The notes beneath the pieces were generated by a model. That model saw nothing but the letters and a program-made list of their open reading frames with translations, was not told the DNA's origin and did not search any database. The position numbers and the translations under genes are program-made. From assembly GCA_046728155.1 (NCBI GenBank), contig JBKPDY010000098.1:1-43167 (forward strand): a stretch of DNA of 43,167 bases. The letters run 5' to 3'. Of this stretch, positions 1 through 7,981 are shown piece by piece (within the stretch, counting starts at the first letter, position 1; each line of letters opens with the position of its first letter). Origin of the DNA: CAWDLX01 sp046728155. Lineage in GTDB: Bacteria > Actinomycetota > Actinomycetes > Mycobacteriales > Micromonosporaceae.

Positions 1-1179
1 GTACTGGACGATGTAGTCCTCCCGGTCGCTTCGTTGGTTGTCGCGTCCGATGAAGCACTGCTGCGTGTACCGTTTCGCGATGGCCACGGCATCCTGGGCG
101 TCCTGCTCGTTATCGAGCAGCGCCATGGCGCTGCCTTGGCCGTTGCCAAGGTCTTCGATCAGCCGAAATCCCGTTCCGAATGGCTCGTAGCGCACCGCCG
201 TCGGGTTGTATTTCAGGCAGTCGGCGTTCGGAATCGCCACCACCGCGTCATCGGGTTGCAGCCAGTACTCGAAAATGTACTGCTTGCGGTCCGGTCGCGT
301 GTTTCCGCGGCCCAGGAAGCAATACTGGTGGTAACTGCGACCGAGAGTAAGTGCGCTGTCCGCGTCTCGCTGGTTGTCAAGCAGCAGCATCGCGCCAGCC
401 TCGGGAGAAATCAGCCGGAAAGCGCCATCGCCGAAGGGCTGAATGGTCAGGCTGTCCGGGTTGTAAGGGAGGCAGTCCCGCTTCGGGAGTGCCACCGGCT
501 CCGTCGGCGCCGTCGGGCCGACTGTCGGCTCGGATGACGAGATCACCGGCACTGGACCGGGATTTGACGAGCTTGGGCCGTCCGTCGGACCGGATGTCGG
601 ACCGGACGACGCCGAAGAATGGAAAGCGCGCCACAGCGGATTGCCGGCTGGCACCTGGCTCAGCGTCAAAAGAATGATCGCAATCAGCAGGATAGCCGAG
701 ATCGCGGCCACCAAGGACCGGCGACGAACTCTCTGGACGCCGAGGGCCCGGCGCACCCACTCCATGTCATAGTCGAAGGACTCGGCTCGAATAGGGCGAA
801 TATTGCGCCGCAGCAGCGGGAGCAAGGTTTCCGGGAGCTGTTCTTCAGTGGGGGTAGCCATCCCTCCCACGAGGACAGGAATGATTTGTAGATTCCGGCG
901 CAGTGCCGCCTCGGCCTCGTATCGTGGGTATGAAACGCCGGCGGCGTTGACATGCGTACGCCATGACGGACTGATGACGACGATCATCGCGTCACATTGA
1001 GCGATGGCCTGATCGATGACATGTTCGAAGTCCGCGCCGGGTAGGATCGTGGCCACGTCCATGAAGACGTTTTCCTGCGGGATGTTCCAGATCTGCACCA
1101 GCCAGTCGCGGATGCGTCCGGCGACGTCGGCCGCGTCTTCCCGCCGATAGGAAATGAATATCTTCTGTTTCCGTGCCAT
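1..1179 (-). CDS. Transmembrane TIR-domain protein with tandem extracellular repeats (3' end cut by window edge)
   Basis: The frame is open for 393 codons from ATG at 1179 to the left edge with no stop, so the C terminus is missing. An AAGGA-type ribosome site lies about 6 bases before the start. Residues 7-130 form a TIR domain: FISYRRED (8-15), VFMDV (38-42), PGADF (47-51), the CDAMIVVIS strand (62-70) and YEAEAAL (87-93), where Glu88 or Glu90 sits where the NADase glutamate of catalytic TIRs usually lies. An arginine-rich stretch (143-154) precedes one hydrophobic helix (156-173), giving N-inside topology. A Ser/Pro/Gly/Thr linker (189-228) leads to two repeats of about 75 residues (234-306 and 319-393), each with a DCL.YNP start, an LLDN..DA centre and a C(F)LGR/IGR..N.R end, with two Cys each. 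The layout suggests an envelope sensor with a cytoplasmic TIR output; ligand and activity are unknown. Confidence 0.85.
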   Translation of the reverse strand, partial: MARKQKIFISYRREDAADVAGRIRDWLVQIWNIPQENVFMDVATILPGADFEHVIDQAIAQCDAMIVVISPSWRTHVNAAGVSYPRYEAEAALRRNLQIIPVLVGGMATPTEEQLPETLLPLLRRNIRPIRAESFDYDMEWVRRALGVQRVRRRSLVAAISAILLIAIILLTLSQVPAGNPLWRAFHSSASSGPTSGPTDGPSSSNPGPVPVISSSEPTVGPTAPTEPVALPKRDCLPYNPDSLTIQPFGDGAFRLISPEAGAMLLLDNQRDADSALTLGRSYHQYCFLGRGNTRPDRKQYIFEYWLQPDDAVVAIPNADCLKYNPTAVRYEPFGTGFRLIEDLGNGQGSAMALLDNEQDAQDAVAIAKRYTQQCFIGRDNQRSDREDYIVQY

Positions 1180-1481
1180 GAATTTCCTTCCCGAACATCA
1201 GCGAACGCATGGTCGATGGGCAGCAAATGTCCGACTGCTTTCGGCACAGTGTGAGGCCGGCTGTGTCGCCCCGCAATCGACTAACTGACTGACCCGCCGG
1301 CGGACGCGACGATAGGTTCGTCTCGGTCGTGCGTTCCCAGCCCTCATAGGCGGGGGCGAGGTCGCCGCCCCGTGGCCGGTAGCCGGCCGGCCACGGCAGG
1401 GTGATGACGGTCAGGTCCTGATCGCCGAGTCCCTGATCGACCCATTCCCACGCGGCCGCCCGGTTCACCCTTCGTGTGTGA
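1180..1481. other. Intergenic stretch without a recognisable gene
   Basis: About 300 bases between the TIR gene and the end of the membrane protein gene. A minus-strand frame opening with GTG at 1468 reads plausibly protein-like for about 50 codons (Trp-rich start, then LTVITLPWPAGY) before turning into low-quality sequence that runs into the TIR gene in another frame. I do not recognise it; it may be a gene remnant. The bases just before 1179 supply the ribosome site of the TIR gene. Confidence 0.4.
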
Positions 1482-2027
1482 TCAGAGCACAGCGATGCCG
1501 ACCACTGTCAATAGCAGGTAGAAGACGAACGGCGGGATGTCCCGGAATCTGGCGTACGCGGCGAGAAAGACAGCGTCGGCGCCGATCGTGAGCCACCCGA
1601 CCCAGCCGGGGAAGCGGCCGCGCAGCAACCCGGCACCGAGGAGAGCCAGTCCGGCGATCGTCATAAGCACGTACGCGACAAATGGCCAGGAGGGTAACAG
1701 CCCGTGCGCGAACTCCGGAATCCCCCGCGCCCGTTGGTAGACCGACCAGCACCACGCCAGCGCGCCGGCGAGCAGCACGGCTCCCGCGGCAGCGAACAGA
1801 GCCTGCGGTCCATCTGCTAGTGCGAGCGGACCGGCCGCGGCGACGAGGGCGCCCAACCCGTAGCCCGGCTGTGCCACTACCCAACGCGTGCGCTGACTTT
1901 CGAGCAGCTGCTGCCGGCGGGATGGGTCCCGTTCGGTGAAAACTGCGGGAACGCCGATCGCGGCTCCCAGCACGAACACAGTCGACCCGACGATCATCAG
2001 GACTCCACCGGTGGCTGACATTTCCAC
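1482..2027 (-). CDS. Multi-pass membrane protein of unknown function
   Basis: About 180 residues with five or six hydrophobic helices. The first (VLMIVGSTVFVLGAAIGVPA) is followed by a polar, charged loop containing ERDPSRRQQLLESQRTRW, and the rest is almost entirely membrane-embedded. No catalytic motif is seen. The stop codon of the multicopper oxidase is immediately followed by the GTG at 2027; an ATG at 2021 is an alternative, and neither has a well-spaced ribosome site. The direct junction indicates co-transcription and probably coupled translation with the oxidase. It is the last gene of the minus-strand run that starts with the histidine kinase at 7573. The family is not recognised. 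Confidence 0.75.
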   Translation of the reverse strand: MEMSATGGVLMIVGSTVFVLGAAIGVPAVFTERDPSRRQQLLESQRTRWVVAQPGYGLGALVAAAGPLALADGPQALFAAAGAVLLAGALAWCWSVYQRARGIPEFAHGLLPSWPFVAYVLMTIAGLALLGAGLLRGRFPGWVGWLTIGADAVFLAAYARFRDIPPFVFYLLLTVVGIAVL

Positions 2028-3500
2028 CTACTCGGGTCGGTTACCGGCGGCGCCGCCGATCTGGAACGGCGTGGTCACACCCTCGTACATGAGATGAGCG
2101 ATGAGCCCCTCGCTCGCGTGCGGCAGGTTGTGGCAGTGGTCGACCCAGATACCGGGGTTGTCGGCGAGGAAGGCGATCTCATAGCTCTCGCCGTCGGCGA
2201 CATTCAGCGAGTCCACCCACCAGGGGCTCCCGGTCGACGCCACACCGTTTCGGGACAGGACGAGCGCGTGGTGCCCATGCAGGTGCATCGGATGCACCTC
2301 GCCGCTGTTGTTGGAGATCCGGATCCGAACCACGTTTCCCTTGGCCACGGTGAACATCGGCACATCGGGGAACATGTGGCCGTTGATGGTCCAGAAGTAG
2401 CCGGGACGGCCGTCAATGAAGCCGGGCCGCCGGCCGATGTCGTACGCGAAGGTCCGATCGGCTCGGTTCGGGTCGAACGGGAGGGGAGCGGGGCGGCCGT
2501 ACGTGAGCAGGTCCAATGTGGAGTCGGGCCGGCCGACGGGTGGGCTGTCGGCTGAGCCGGTTCCCACCACAACGCCGACGTTTCCGCCGATCTGCACCCG
2601 CACCGCGTGGCCGTCGGCGGGCATGGTGACCTCGAGGTCGACCCGGCCGCCCGCGGTCACGAGTACGGCGGTGCGTTCGAATGGCGTCGGGGCGTTCAGG
2701 TCGACTCCATCCACAGCGACCACCCGAGCTTCGGCCCCGGTCACCCAGACCGAAGTCGGGCCGTTGTCGGTGTTGATGACGCGGATCCGTGCGCGTTGTC
2801 CCGGCAGGACCGAAATCCTCGTGTCCTTCTCCAGGCCATTGATCGTACGAATGCCGCCATAGACGTGGGTCAGCGCGACCACGTCGGTCTCATCCGGCTG
2901 GGGGTTCTTGGGCAGCACGACCAAGGCACCGAGCAGTCCACCCGAGACCTGTTCCTGAGAGCGTTGGTGTGAGTGGTACCAGAACGTGCCCGCTTGGCGT
3001 ACGACGAACCGATAGACGAACTCATGCCCCACCCCGACCGCGTCCTGGGTGACGCCCGCGACTCCGTCCTCGGCATTCGGTACGTCGACGCCGTGCCAAT
3101 GGAGGGTGACGCCGTCGGGCACCGACTCGTTCACCAACCGCACCTGCACGAGCTGCCCGACGGTGGCCCGGATGAGCGGACCGGGCGACTGCCCGTTCAA
3201 CGTGTATCCGTCCACTTCACGCCCGGACGCGAGCCGCAATCTTTGCTTGCGTGCGGTCAATGTGACCGTGACATCGGCCGGCCGGGTCGGGTCCTCCGTC
3301 AGCGTGGCGACACTTCGATGCTGCATGCCGTCCATAGTGGAGTGCATGACCAGACCACCACCCCCGTCCGCGTACCCCATGTCCATGACGGAGTACGCGT
3401 CCGGGAGCAAGCTGGACCGCCATAGCCAGGTCAGCGGGCCGAGGATGATGGCCGTCGCGGCGCACGCAATGATCAGACGGCTACGTCGGCTGCGGAGCAT
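2028..3500 (-). CDS. Secreted or membrane-anchored multicopper oxidase
   Basis: 490 residues. An N-terminal hydrophobic segment (9-25) acts as signal or anchor, so the enzyme works outside the membrane. All four copper-ligand motifs of the family are present: HWHG (134-137), WYHSH (174-178), HPMHLHGHH (403-411) and HCHNLPHASEGL (455-466), the last supplying the Cys-His pathway between the type 1 and trinuclear centres. The usual axial Met position at the end of the last motif is Leu466, as in high-potential laccase-type sites. Residues 35-61 before the first cupredoxin domain hold several Met and His residues that could bind metal. The start ATG lies 2 bases after the stop of the DUF6220 gene, so the genes are one transcript. 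Copper detoxification, metal oxidation or phenol oxidation are all possible. Confidence 0.92.
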   Translation of the reverse strand: MLRSRRSRLIIACAATAIILGPLTWLWRSSLLPDAYSVMDMGYADGGGGLVMHSTMDGMQHRSVATLTEDPTRPADVTVTLTARKQRLRLASGREVDGYTLNGQSPGPLIRATVGQLVQVRLVNESVPDGVTLHWHGVDVPNAEDGVAGVTQDAVGVGHEFVYRFVVRQAGTFWYHSHQRSQEQVSGGLLGALVVLPKNPQPDETDVVALTHVYGGIRTINGLEKDTRISVLPGQRARIRVINTDNGPTSVWVTGAEARVVAVDGVDLNAPTPFERTAVLVTAGGRVDLEVTMPADGHAVRVQIGGNVGVVVGTGSADSPPVGRPDSTLDLLTYGRPAPLPFDPNRADRTFAYDIGRRPGFIDGRPGYFWTINGHMFPDVPMFTVAKGNVVRIRISNNSGEVHPMHLHGHHALVLSRNGVASTGSPWWVDSLNVADGESYEIAFLADNPGIWVDHCHNLPHASEGLIAHLMYEGVTTPFQIGGAAGNRPE

Positions 3501-3502
3501 CG

Positions 3503-3973
3503 TCAGGCCGACGTCTCGACGGACTCGGACACCTCGGCGACCGGGGTGGGTACGGTGACCCGTGACCGGCGGCCGGTGTAGAAGGCCGCGGCGAGCAGCA
3601 GCAGAGCGTTGAGGCCGTGCAACGCACCCAACGCGGGAATGTCATGCAGCGCGAAGCCCAGGTTGACCTGAACGAACGCGAGCAGGAACACGAGCGCAGC
3701 CCATTTCACGCCACCGCTCACCTTGGCGAAGAAGGATAGGATCAGCAGCACCAGCCCCAGCACCGGGATGATGATCCCGCCGTTGAGCGAATGCAGCATG
3801 AACCCGACCTCCTCGGGGAACGACGATTGGTCGCTTTCCAGCACCGCTTTGTCGAGGACCCCGCCGCCCTCGACCCAGTGGGACAGTCCGGCGATGCCGA
3901 ACACGACGAACATTGCCTGTAGGGCGACCTCGGCCGCGATGATGTAGGCGATTACCTTGTAGACGGTTCTCAT
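3503..3973 (-). CDS. DUF6220-type four-helix membrane protein
   Basis: 156 residues starting at ATG 3973; upstream codons in this frame are only a shadow of the preceding gene. There are four membrane helices (about 5-25, 58-80, 85-105 and 110-130) and the sequence features I associate with the DUF6220 family: VYKVIAYIIAAEVALQA at the N terminus, a GFMLHSLNG segment, SFFAKVSGGVKWA, and LGFALHDIPALGALHGLNAL. The repeated His residues in the helices could bind heme or metal, but this is not established. The start ATG overlaps the stop of the upstream gene (ATGA), and the multicopper oxidase follows after 2 bases, so the three are translationally linked. Confidence 0.82.
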   Translation of the reverse strand: MRTVYKVIAYIIAAEVALQAMFVVFGIAGLSHWVEGGGVLDKAVLESDQSSFPEEVGFMLHSLNGGIIIPVLGLVLLILSFFAKVSGGVKWAALVFLLAFVQVNLGFALHDIPALGALHGLNALLLLAAAFYTGRRSRVTVPTPVAEVSESVETSA

Positions 3974-4626
3974 GTGACGTTTCCCTCCCAGTTGAGGCCG
4001 GCGACTCCGGCCACGCAGATGCGGTCGACCGCGCGTGCGACGCGCGGGGGTTCGGGGCGGTGCGCGGGCGGCGGGGTTGACGCCGGCCGGGTCCTGCGAC
4101 GGGTGCGGACCGCGGATGAGACCAGCACCAGGCCCAGTGGCCCGGCGACGAGCAGATACGGCGCGGCCGGGTGGGCGATCAGGGCGCCGGCGATGGCCGA
4201 GGTCGTCAGGGTGGCGCCGACGCCGGGTTTCGCCAGGCCGGCGAGCCAGGCGACCCGAGCCAACAGGGCCAAGCCGGAACCGCTCGCGGCCACCGCCAGC
4301 AACAGCACCGGCACCGGGCTCGCGGCGGCGAGCGCACTCCCCCATCCCTCTGGAACGCCACCGGAATCGCGGGCCAGCTTGAGCCATATCGTGGTCTCGA
4401 CGGTCAACGCCGAGGCTGCGATGGCCAACAAGGCAAAGGCGGCAGCGGGGAGCGTCCGCGAGCGGGTACCGCAGAGCACGCGGTATGCCACGGCCACGGC
4501 GGCGACGGCGAGCCACGCCCCGTTTGTCCACGCGATCTCCCGGATCGGAGCGTCCACTATGGACCCGATCAGGAACGCTGAGGCGGCCGCGATGAGGCCC
4601 AGTCCGCCGACCGTCAACCTCCACAT
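3970..4626 (-). CDS. Multi-pass membrane protein of unknown function
   Basis: About 218 residues from ATG 4626 (a GTG at 4662 would add 12 residues but lies inside a palindrome). Five or six hydrophobic helices are followed by a basic, proline-rich cytoplasmic tail (RTRRRTRPASTPPPAHRPEPP). A Trp-Leu-Lys segment (TTIWLKLARD) sits in the longest loop. Its stop overlaps the DUF6220 start as ATGA. It follows the response regulator gene by about 80 bases. The family is not recognised; the position suggests it belongs with the multicopper oxidase operon, perhaps as a membrane redox or assembly partner. Confidence 0.75.
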   Translation of the reverse strand: MWRLTVGGLGLIAAASAFLIGSIVDAPIREIAWTNGAWLAVAAVAVAYRVLCGTRSRTLPAAAFALLAIAASALTVETTIWLKLARDSGGVPEGWGSALAAASPVPVLLLAVAASGSGLALLARVAWLAGLAKPGVGATLTTSAIAGALIAHPAAPYLLVAGPLGLVLVSSAVRTRRRTRPASTPPPAHRPEPPRVARAVDRICVAGVAGLNWEGNVT

Positions 4627-4661
4627 GGCCACAGCGTCCAGCCGGACGGGTCCCGGCGTCA

Positions 4662-4676
4662 CGGGACGATGTCCCG
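4662..4676. promoter_or_regulatory. Perfect GGGAC/GTCCC palindrome before the membrane-protein genes
   Basis: Two 6-base arms, CGGGAC and GTCCCG, around GAT. It lies between the stop of the response regulator gene and ATG 4626 of the next gene. It could be an operator for the NarL-type regulator just upstream or a small hairpin in the leader. The half-sites resemble those of DosR boxes, but the gap is 3 rather than 4 bases. Confidence 0.4.
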
Positions 4677-4707
4677 GCCCGCCTGGGAAATTCGTCCCGG
4701 TGATCGG

Positions 4708-5358
4708 TTAGCGTTGCTGGGTCGACGGACCGCCCAGACCGGCCTCGCGCGCCCGAATGATCGCCGCCGACCGATCGGTGACGTGGAGCTTGGTGATCAC
4801 GTTCGAGACGTAGTTGCGGACGGTCTTACCACTCACGCCCAGTCGCCGTGCCACGGCGGTATTGTCCAGGCCGCGTGCGACCAGGGCCAGTACCTCGTGC
4901 TCACGCTCGGTGAGCTGGGGAAACGGTGAGGTCGCCGCCGAATGGGCGAAGTGCCGCAGCAGTTGGGTGGCTACGCCGGCGCCAAAGACCGCTTCGCCGC
5001 GCGCAATGGCGCGGATCGCCGCCACGATTTCCTCCCCGTCCGCGTCCTTCAGGGTGTAGCCGTATGCCCCGGCCCGCAGAGCCGCCAGTACGTTCTCATC
5101 GTCGTCGTACATGGTGAGCATCAGCGCCCGCGTGGACAGGCCGGCCGATCGTAGCCCGGCGGCGACCGTGAGGCCATCCAGGCCGGGCAGGTTGACGTCG
5201 AGCACGGCCACGTCGGGACGGTGCTCGGCCGCCGCCCGCAATGCGTCCTCGCCGCTGGCCGCAATCGCGACGACGGCCATGTCCAGCTCGGCCTCGAGCA
5301 GCGCGCGCAGGCCACTGAGGAACACAGGATGGTCGTCAACGAGCAACAACGTGATCAT
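4708..5358 (-). CDS. NarL/LuxR-family response regulator
   Basis: 216 residues starting at ATG 5358, with a GGGGGAG ribosome site. The receiver domain (1-120) has the acidic pair DD (8-9), the phospho-acceptor Asp54 in AVLDVNLPG, the Thr of LMLTMYDDDE and the Lys of YTLKDADG. The LuxR-type helix-turn-helix (about 150-210) begins LTEREHEVLALVARGLDNT and contains the recognition-helix region SGKTVRNYVSNVITKL. Its start lies 23 bases inside the end of the kinase gene, so the two are co-translated partners. The genes downstream (membrane proteins, DUF6220, multicopper oxidase) are the obvious candidate targets, by position only. Confidence 0.93.
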   Translation of the reverse strand: MITLLLVDDHPVFLSGLRALLEAELDMAVVAIAASGEDALRAAAEHRPDVAVLDVNLPGLDGLTVAAGLRSAGLSTRALMLTMYDDDENVLAALRAGAYGYTLKDADGEEIVAAIRAIARGEAVFGAGVATQLLRHFAHSAATSPFPQLTEREHEVLALVARGLDNTAVARRLGVSGKTVRNYVSNVITKLHVTDRSAAIIRAREAGLGGPSTQQR

Positions 5359-7573
5359 GTGAGCTCCCCCCACCCGTCGGCAGGACAGCGTGCACCTCGG
5401 TCCCGGCTCCGGCGGGCGACGTCACCGAACAGGCCCCCCCGACCTCGGCGGCGCGCTCATACATGGAACGCAGACCCACCCCGGCCGCGCGTGCCGGGTC
5501 AAGGCCGTGACCGTCGTCCCGTACGGTGACCTCAACGGCGGTGCCGCTCCAAGCGATCAGCACAGAACAGTGTCGCCCGCCGCTGTGCCGTGCGGCGTTG
5601 GTCATCGCCTCGACGGCAATTCGGAACGCGGCGGTCTCCACCGCCGCCGGCAGCGCCTCCGGTTCATTCGGCCCGGATACCTCGATACTCAAGTCCCCGG
5701 CGAGCGCCACAGCTCGGGACAGAACCGCGCCGACCAGGCCAAGTTCGTCGAGTGCCGGCGGCCGCAGCGCATCGACGAGGCGACGCACGTCTGCGAGCGA
5801 TGCCTTCGCCTCGGCGGCGATCTCCCCCAGCAGGCCGTGCGCGGACGACCCAGCGGCGATCTCCCGCGCCGCGAGCCCTGCCTTGAGCCCGATCGCCGCC
5901 AGGGTCGGTCCCAAGCCGTCGTGCAGGTCGCGCCGAAGGCGCCGCCGCTCGTCCTCCCGCGACGCGACCACGTCGGCCCTCGACCGCACCAGGTCGCCGT
6001 TGAGCCGGACCGCTTCGACCGCTGGGCCGACCTGCTGGGCGAGTGCGCCGATCAGGGCCAGGTCGACCTGGTCGAGCGGATCGTCGAGGCCGCGCGCCGA
6101 GACACTCAGCCGGCCGACCACCGAGCCCTGGTACGGGACGGGTTCACTGTGGACAGCGCCGATAGCTTCTCCATGGGCGGCGCCGGCCCGGTAGCCGCCC
6201 GCGCCGTCGGCGAGCTCGATCGCGGCGAACGGCACACGCAACGACCGGGCCACCGTTGCCACCACCGCCGGGAGCACATCGGCGGGCAGCAGCACGCCAC
6301 CCAGGCGCCGACCGAGACGGGCCAATGCGGCGGCCGGCTCGTTGCGGTCGCCGTACATGATCCGGTTCACCGCGGTCTGAGCCGCGTTGCGCAGTGGAGC
6401 CAGGGCGAGCGCGGAGCCGGCGGCAGCCAGCGCGGCAGCCACGGTTCCGGAGAGCCGCAGTCCGCTCACAAGCGTCGAGACCACGACCGCGTAGGCGGCG
6501 ACGAGGATCGCGACGGTGGCGGCGTAGACCACCGACCTGTTCGCCAGCCGTTCAATGTCGAAGAGCCGGTGCCGGCGCAGCGCGACTCCGATGCCGGCCA
6601 CAAATGGAAGGGCGGACAGGCCGACCGAGCCTGGGGGCAACGGGTGGCGCCCGGTGAGCAGCTCTGGCAGTTGCCAGCCGGTGAGACCCAGCAGCGCTGT
6701 GGCCACGGAGCCGCTGGCGAGCCAGCGCAGCCGGCTCCGCGACAATGCGTCATTGGCGGACCGGTAGGCGACAATGCCGGAGACGATGCTGAACAGCAGG
6801 GTTGCAGCGACGACTGCGGTCTGGCCTGCGTGCACCAAACCGATGAAGCGAAGTGTGTCGTCGGTGCGCAGAGCCGCGATCGTTGTCCACACCGCCATCA
6901 GCGCCAGCGGCGCCGCGTATGCGATCCCCCGTGACTTCCGCCGCAGCCACGGGTGGCCGGGGATGAACGTCAACGACAGCGCCAGCGCTGCACCCCACGC
7001 AGCCGAGTAGACGCCGATCGTGCTCAGGTGGAACAGCCATAGCTGGGGACCGGCGGTGGACAGTGCGAGGGCGGGCAGCCCGGCGACGACGGCCAATGTG
7101 CTACCGAACAGCCCCGCAGCGAGCACCAGCAGTGGCCTGACGGCCGGCTCGTCGGGTCTTCGCAGGTACAAGGCGACCGCGAGTAGGCCGAGAGCCACGA
7201 CGAAGACGAGATTTCCCCAACCTTTGCTCAGCAGCGGCAACGGATCGGGACGCTGCATGACGACATCGACGGTCTGGAAATCCTCACGGATTATTGCGTA
7301 CGGCACGACCTCACCCGCCGCGGGCTGAGCGACGCCGCCCACGCCATCGGCGAGTCGTCGGCCAGCCACCGCAGTCACGAGATCGCCCGGCTGCAGTTGA
7401 CCCGAGCTGGGCGCCGGTACGTCGACGACGACTCCGTTGGTGCGCCACGTCGACCACCCCAGGTCAAGCGTGGTGCCGTCGGAAGCGGCGTCAAGCCGGA
7501 CCGCGGTCGCCAGTACTCCGATGGCGACCAGGACAAACGACACGAGCGCCGGCAATCGCCGGAGGTGACTCAT
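5336..7573 (-). CDS. Membrane sensor histidine kinase, HisKA_3 type, with PDZ-like and GAF-like regions
   Basis: About 745 residues from ATG 7573; an ATG at 7633 would add 20. A signal-anchor helix (LPALVSFVLVAIGVLATA) is followed by an extracellular segment with a PDZ-like stretch (SGQLQPGDLVTAVAGRRL), then roughly eight to ten membrane helices, a GAF-like region (about residues 430-540) and the kinase core. The dimerisation and phospho-acceptor helix is EDERRRLRRDLHDGLGPTLA, with the His in RDLHD typical of NarL-partner kinases. The ATPase domain has the N box AMTNAARHS, DDGHGL and GVGLRSM. It overlaps the cognate regulator gene. This multi-helix, PDZ-containing layout is common in actinobacterial kinases of unknown stimulus. 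Confidence 0.9.
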   Translation of the reverse strand: MSHLRRLPALVSFVLVAIGVLATAVRLDAASDGTTLDLGWSTWRTNGVVVDVPAPSSGQLQPGDLVTAVAGRRLADGVGGVAQPAAGEVVPYAIIREDFQTVDVVMQRPDPLPLLSKGWGNLVFVVALGLLAVALYLRRPDEPAVRPLLVLAAGLFGSTLAVVAGLPALALSTAGPQLWLFHLSTIGVYSAAWGAALALSLTFIPGHPWLRRKSRGIAYAAPLALMAVWTTIAALRTDDTLRFIGLVHAGQTAVVAATLLFSIVSGIVAYRSANDALSRSRLRWLASGSVATALLGLTGWQLPELLTGRHPLPPGSVGLSALPFVAGIGVALRRHRLFDIERLANRSVVYAATVAILVAAYAVVVSTLVSGLRLSGTVAAALAAAGSALALAPLRNAAQTAVNRIMYGDRNEPAAALARLGRRLGGVLLPADVLPAVVATVARSLRVPFAAIELADGAGGYRAGAAHGEAIGAVHSEPVPYQGSVVGRLSVSARGLDDPLDQVDLALIGALAQQVGPAVEAVRLNGDLVRSRADVVASREDERRRLRRDLHDGLGPTLAAIGLKAGLAAREIAAGSSAHGLLGEIAAEAKASLADVRRLVDALRPPALDELGLVGAVLSRAVALAGDLSIEVSGPNEPEALPAAVETAAFRIAVEAMTNAARHSGGRHCSVLIAWSGTAVEVTVRDDGHGLDPARAAGVGLRSMYERAAEVGGACSVTSPAGAGTEVHAVLPTGGGSSHDHVVAR

Positions 7574-7742
7574 CGAGGCGATGCCGGTCGCAGACACGCC
7601 CACATCATCGCGGGTACGCCATGTCGTTGGCATCCCCAATTCCGATCTCCGGCCATCGCTGGAGTTTCACCACCCATTTGTCCTGCTTGGACAGTTCGAT
7701 AGCTGACTCCTGATGTACTACCGGGCCGCGTCAACACCACTG

Positions 7743-7775
7743 GCCGGATGATCGCCGGATGATCGCCGGATGATC
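7743..7775. repeat. Three exact tandem copies of an 11-bp unit
   Basis: GCCGGATGATC occurs three times head to tail, followed by another GCC. It lies in the gap of about 400 bases upstream of the kinase gene and downstream of the MFS gene. The 11-bp period is one DNA turn, so it could be an array of half-sites for a DNA-binding protein; it may also be simple slippage expansion. Confidence 0.7.
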
Positions 7776-7806
7776 GCCTGGGGTGGCACACCATCCGGAG
7801 CATTGA

Positions 7807-7940
7807 TTGGCGGCTTGGTCGCACAGGTACGGCGCGCGGGTCGCCTACCTTGTTCTCGCGATTCCGGTCGTCGCCGGCGTGGCGGTAACGCTGCTGTTGC
7901 CGGTTCGGCGCCTTCGGGTACGGGAATGGCCGGATGACCG
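7807..7940 (+). pseudogene. Possible remnant of a membrane-transporter C terminus
   Basis: A plus-strand frame reads RYGARVAYLVLAIPVVAG followed by VAVTLLLPVRRLRVREWPDD. This looks like the final membrane helix and basic tail of an MFS-type transporter. There is no convincing start codon or ribosome site and no upstream body of such a gene. It sits in the otherwise empty gap between the kinase and MFS exporter genes. It is probably a relic, though chance similarity of hydrophobic sequence cannot be excluded. Confidence 0.25.
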
Positions 7941-7981
7941 GGTCCGGCCGCCGCCCGGACCTCGCGGCGTGGGTCGGATCC

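Noticed and set aside
4662..4676. GGGAC-GAT-GTCCC considered as a true DosR box
   Set aside because: The gap between half-sites is 3 bases, not 4, and the gene set nearby is not of the DosR type; kept only as an unassigned palindrome.
5390..6934. Open plus-strand frame of 514 codons
   Set aside because: It is the reverse shadow of the histidine kinase, whose own frame has all kinase motifs; the plus-strand translation is Arg/Gly-rich without domains.
7743..7775. Triple repeat considered as a small CRISPR array
   Set aside because: The units are 11 bases and contiguous with no spacers, and no cas genes are present.
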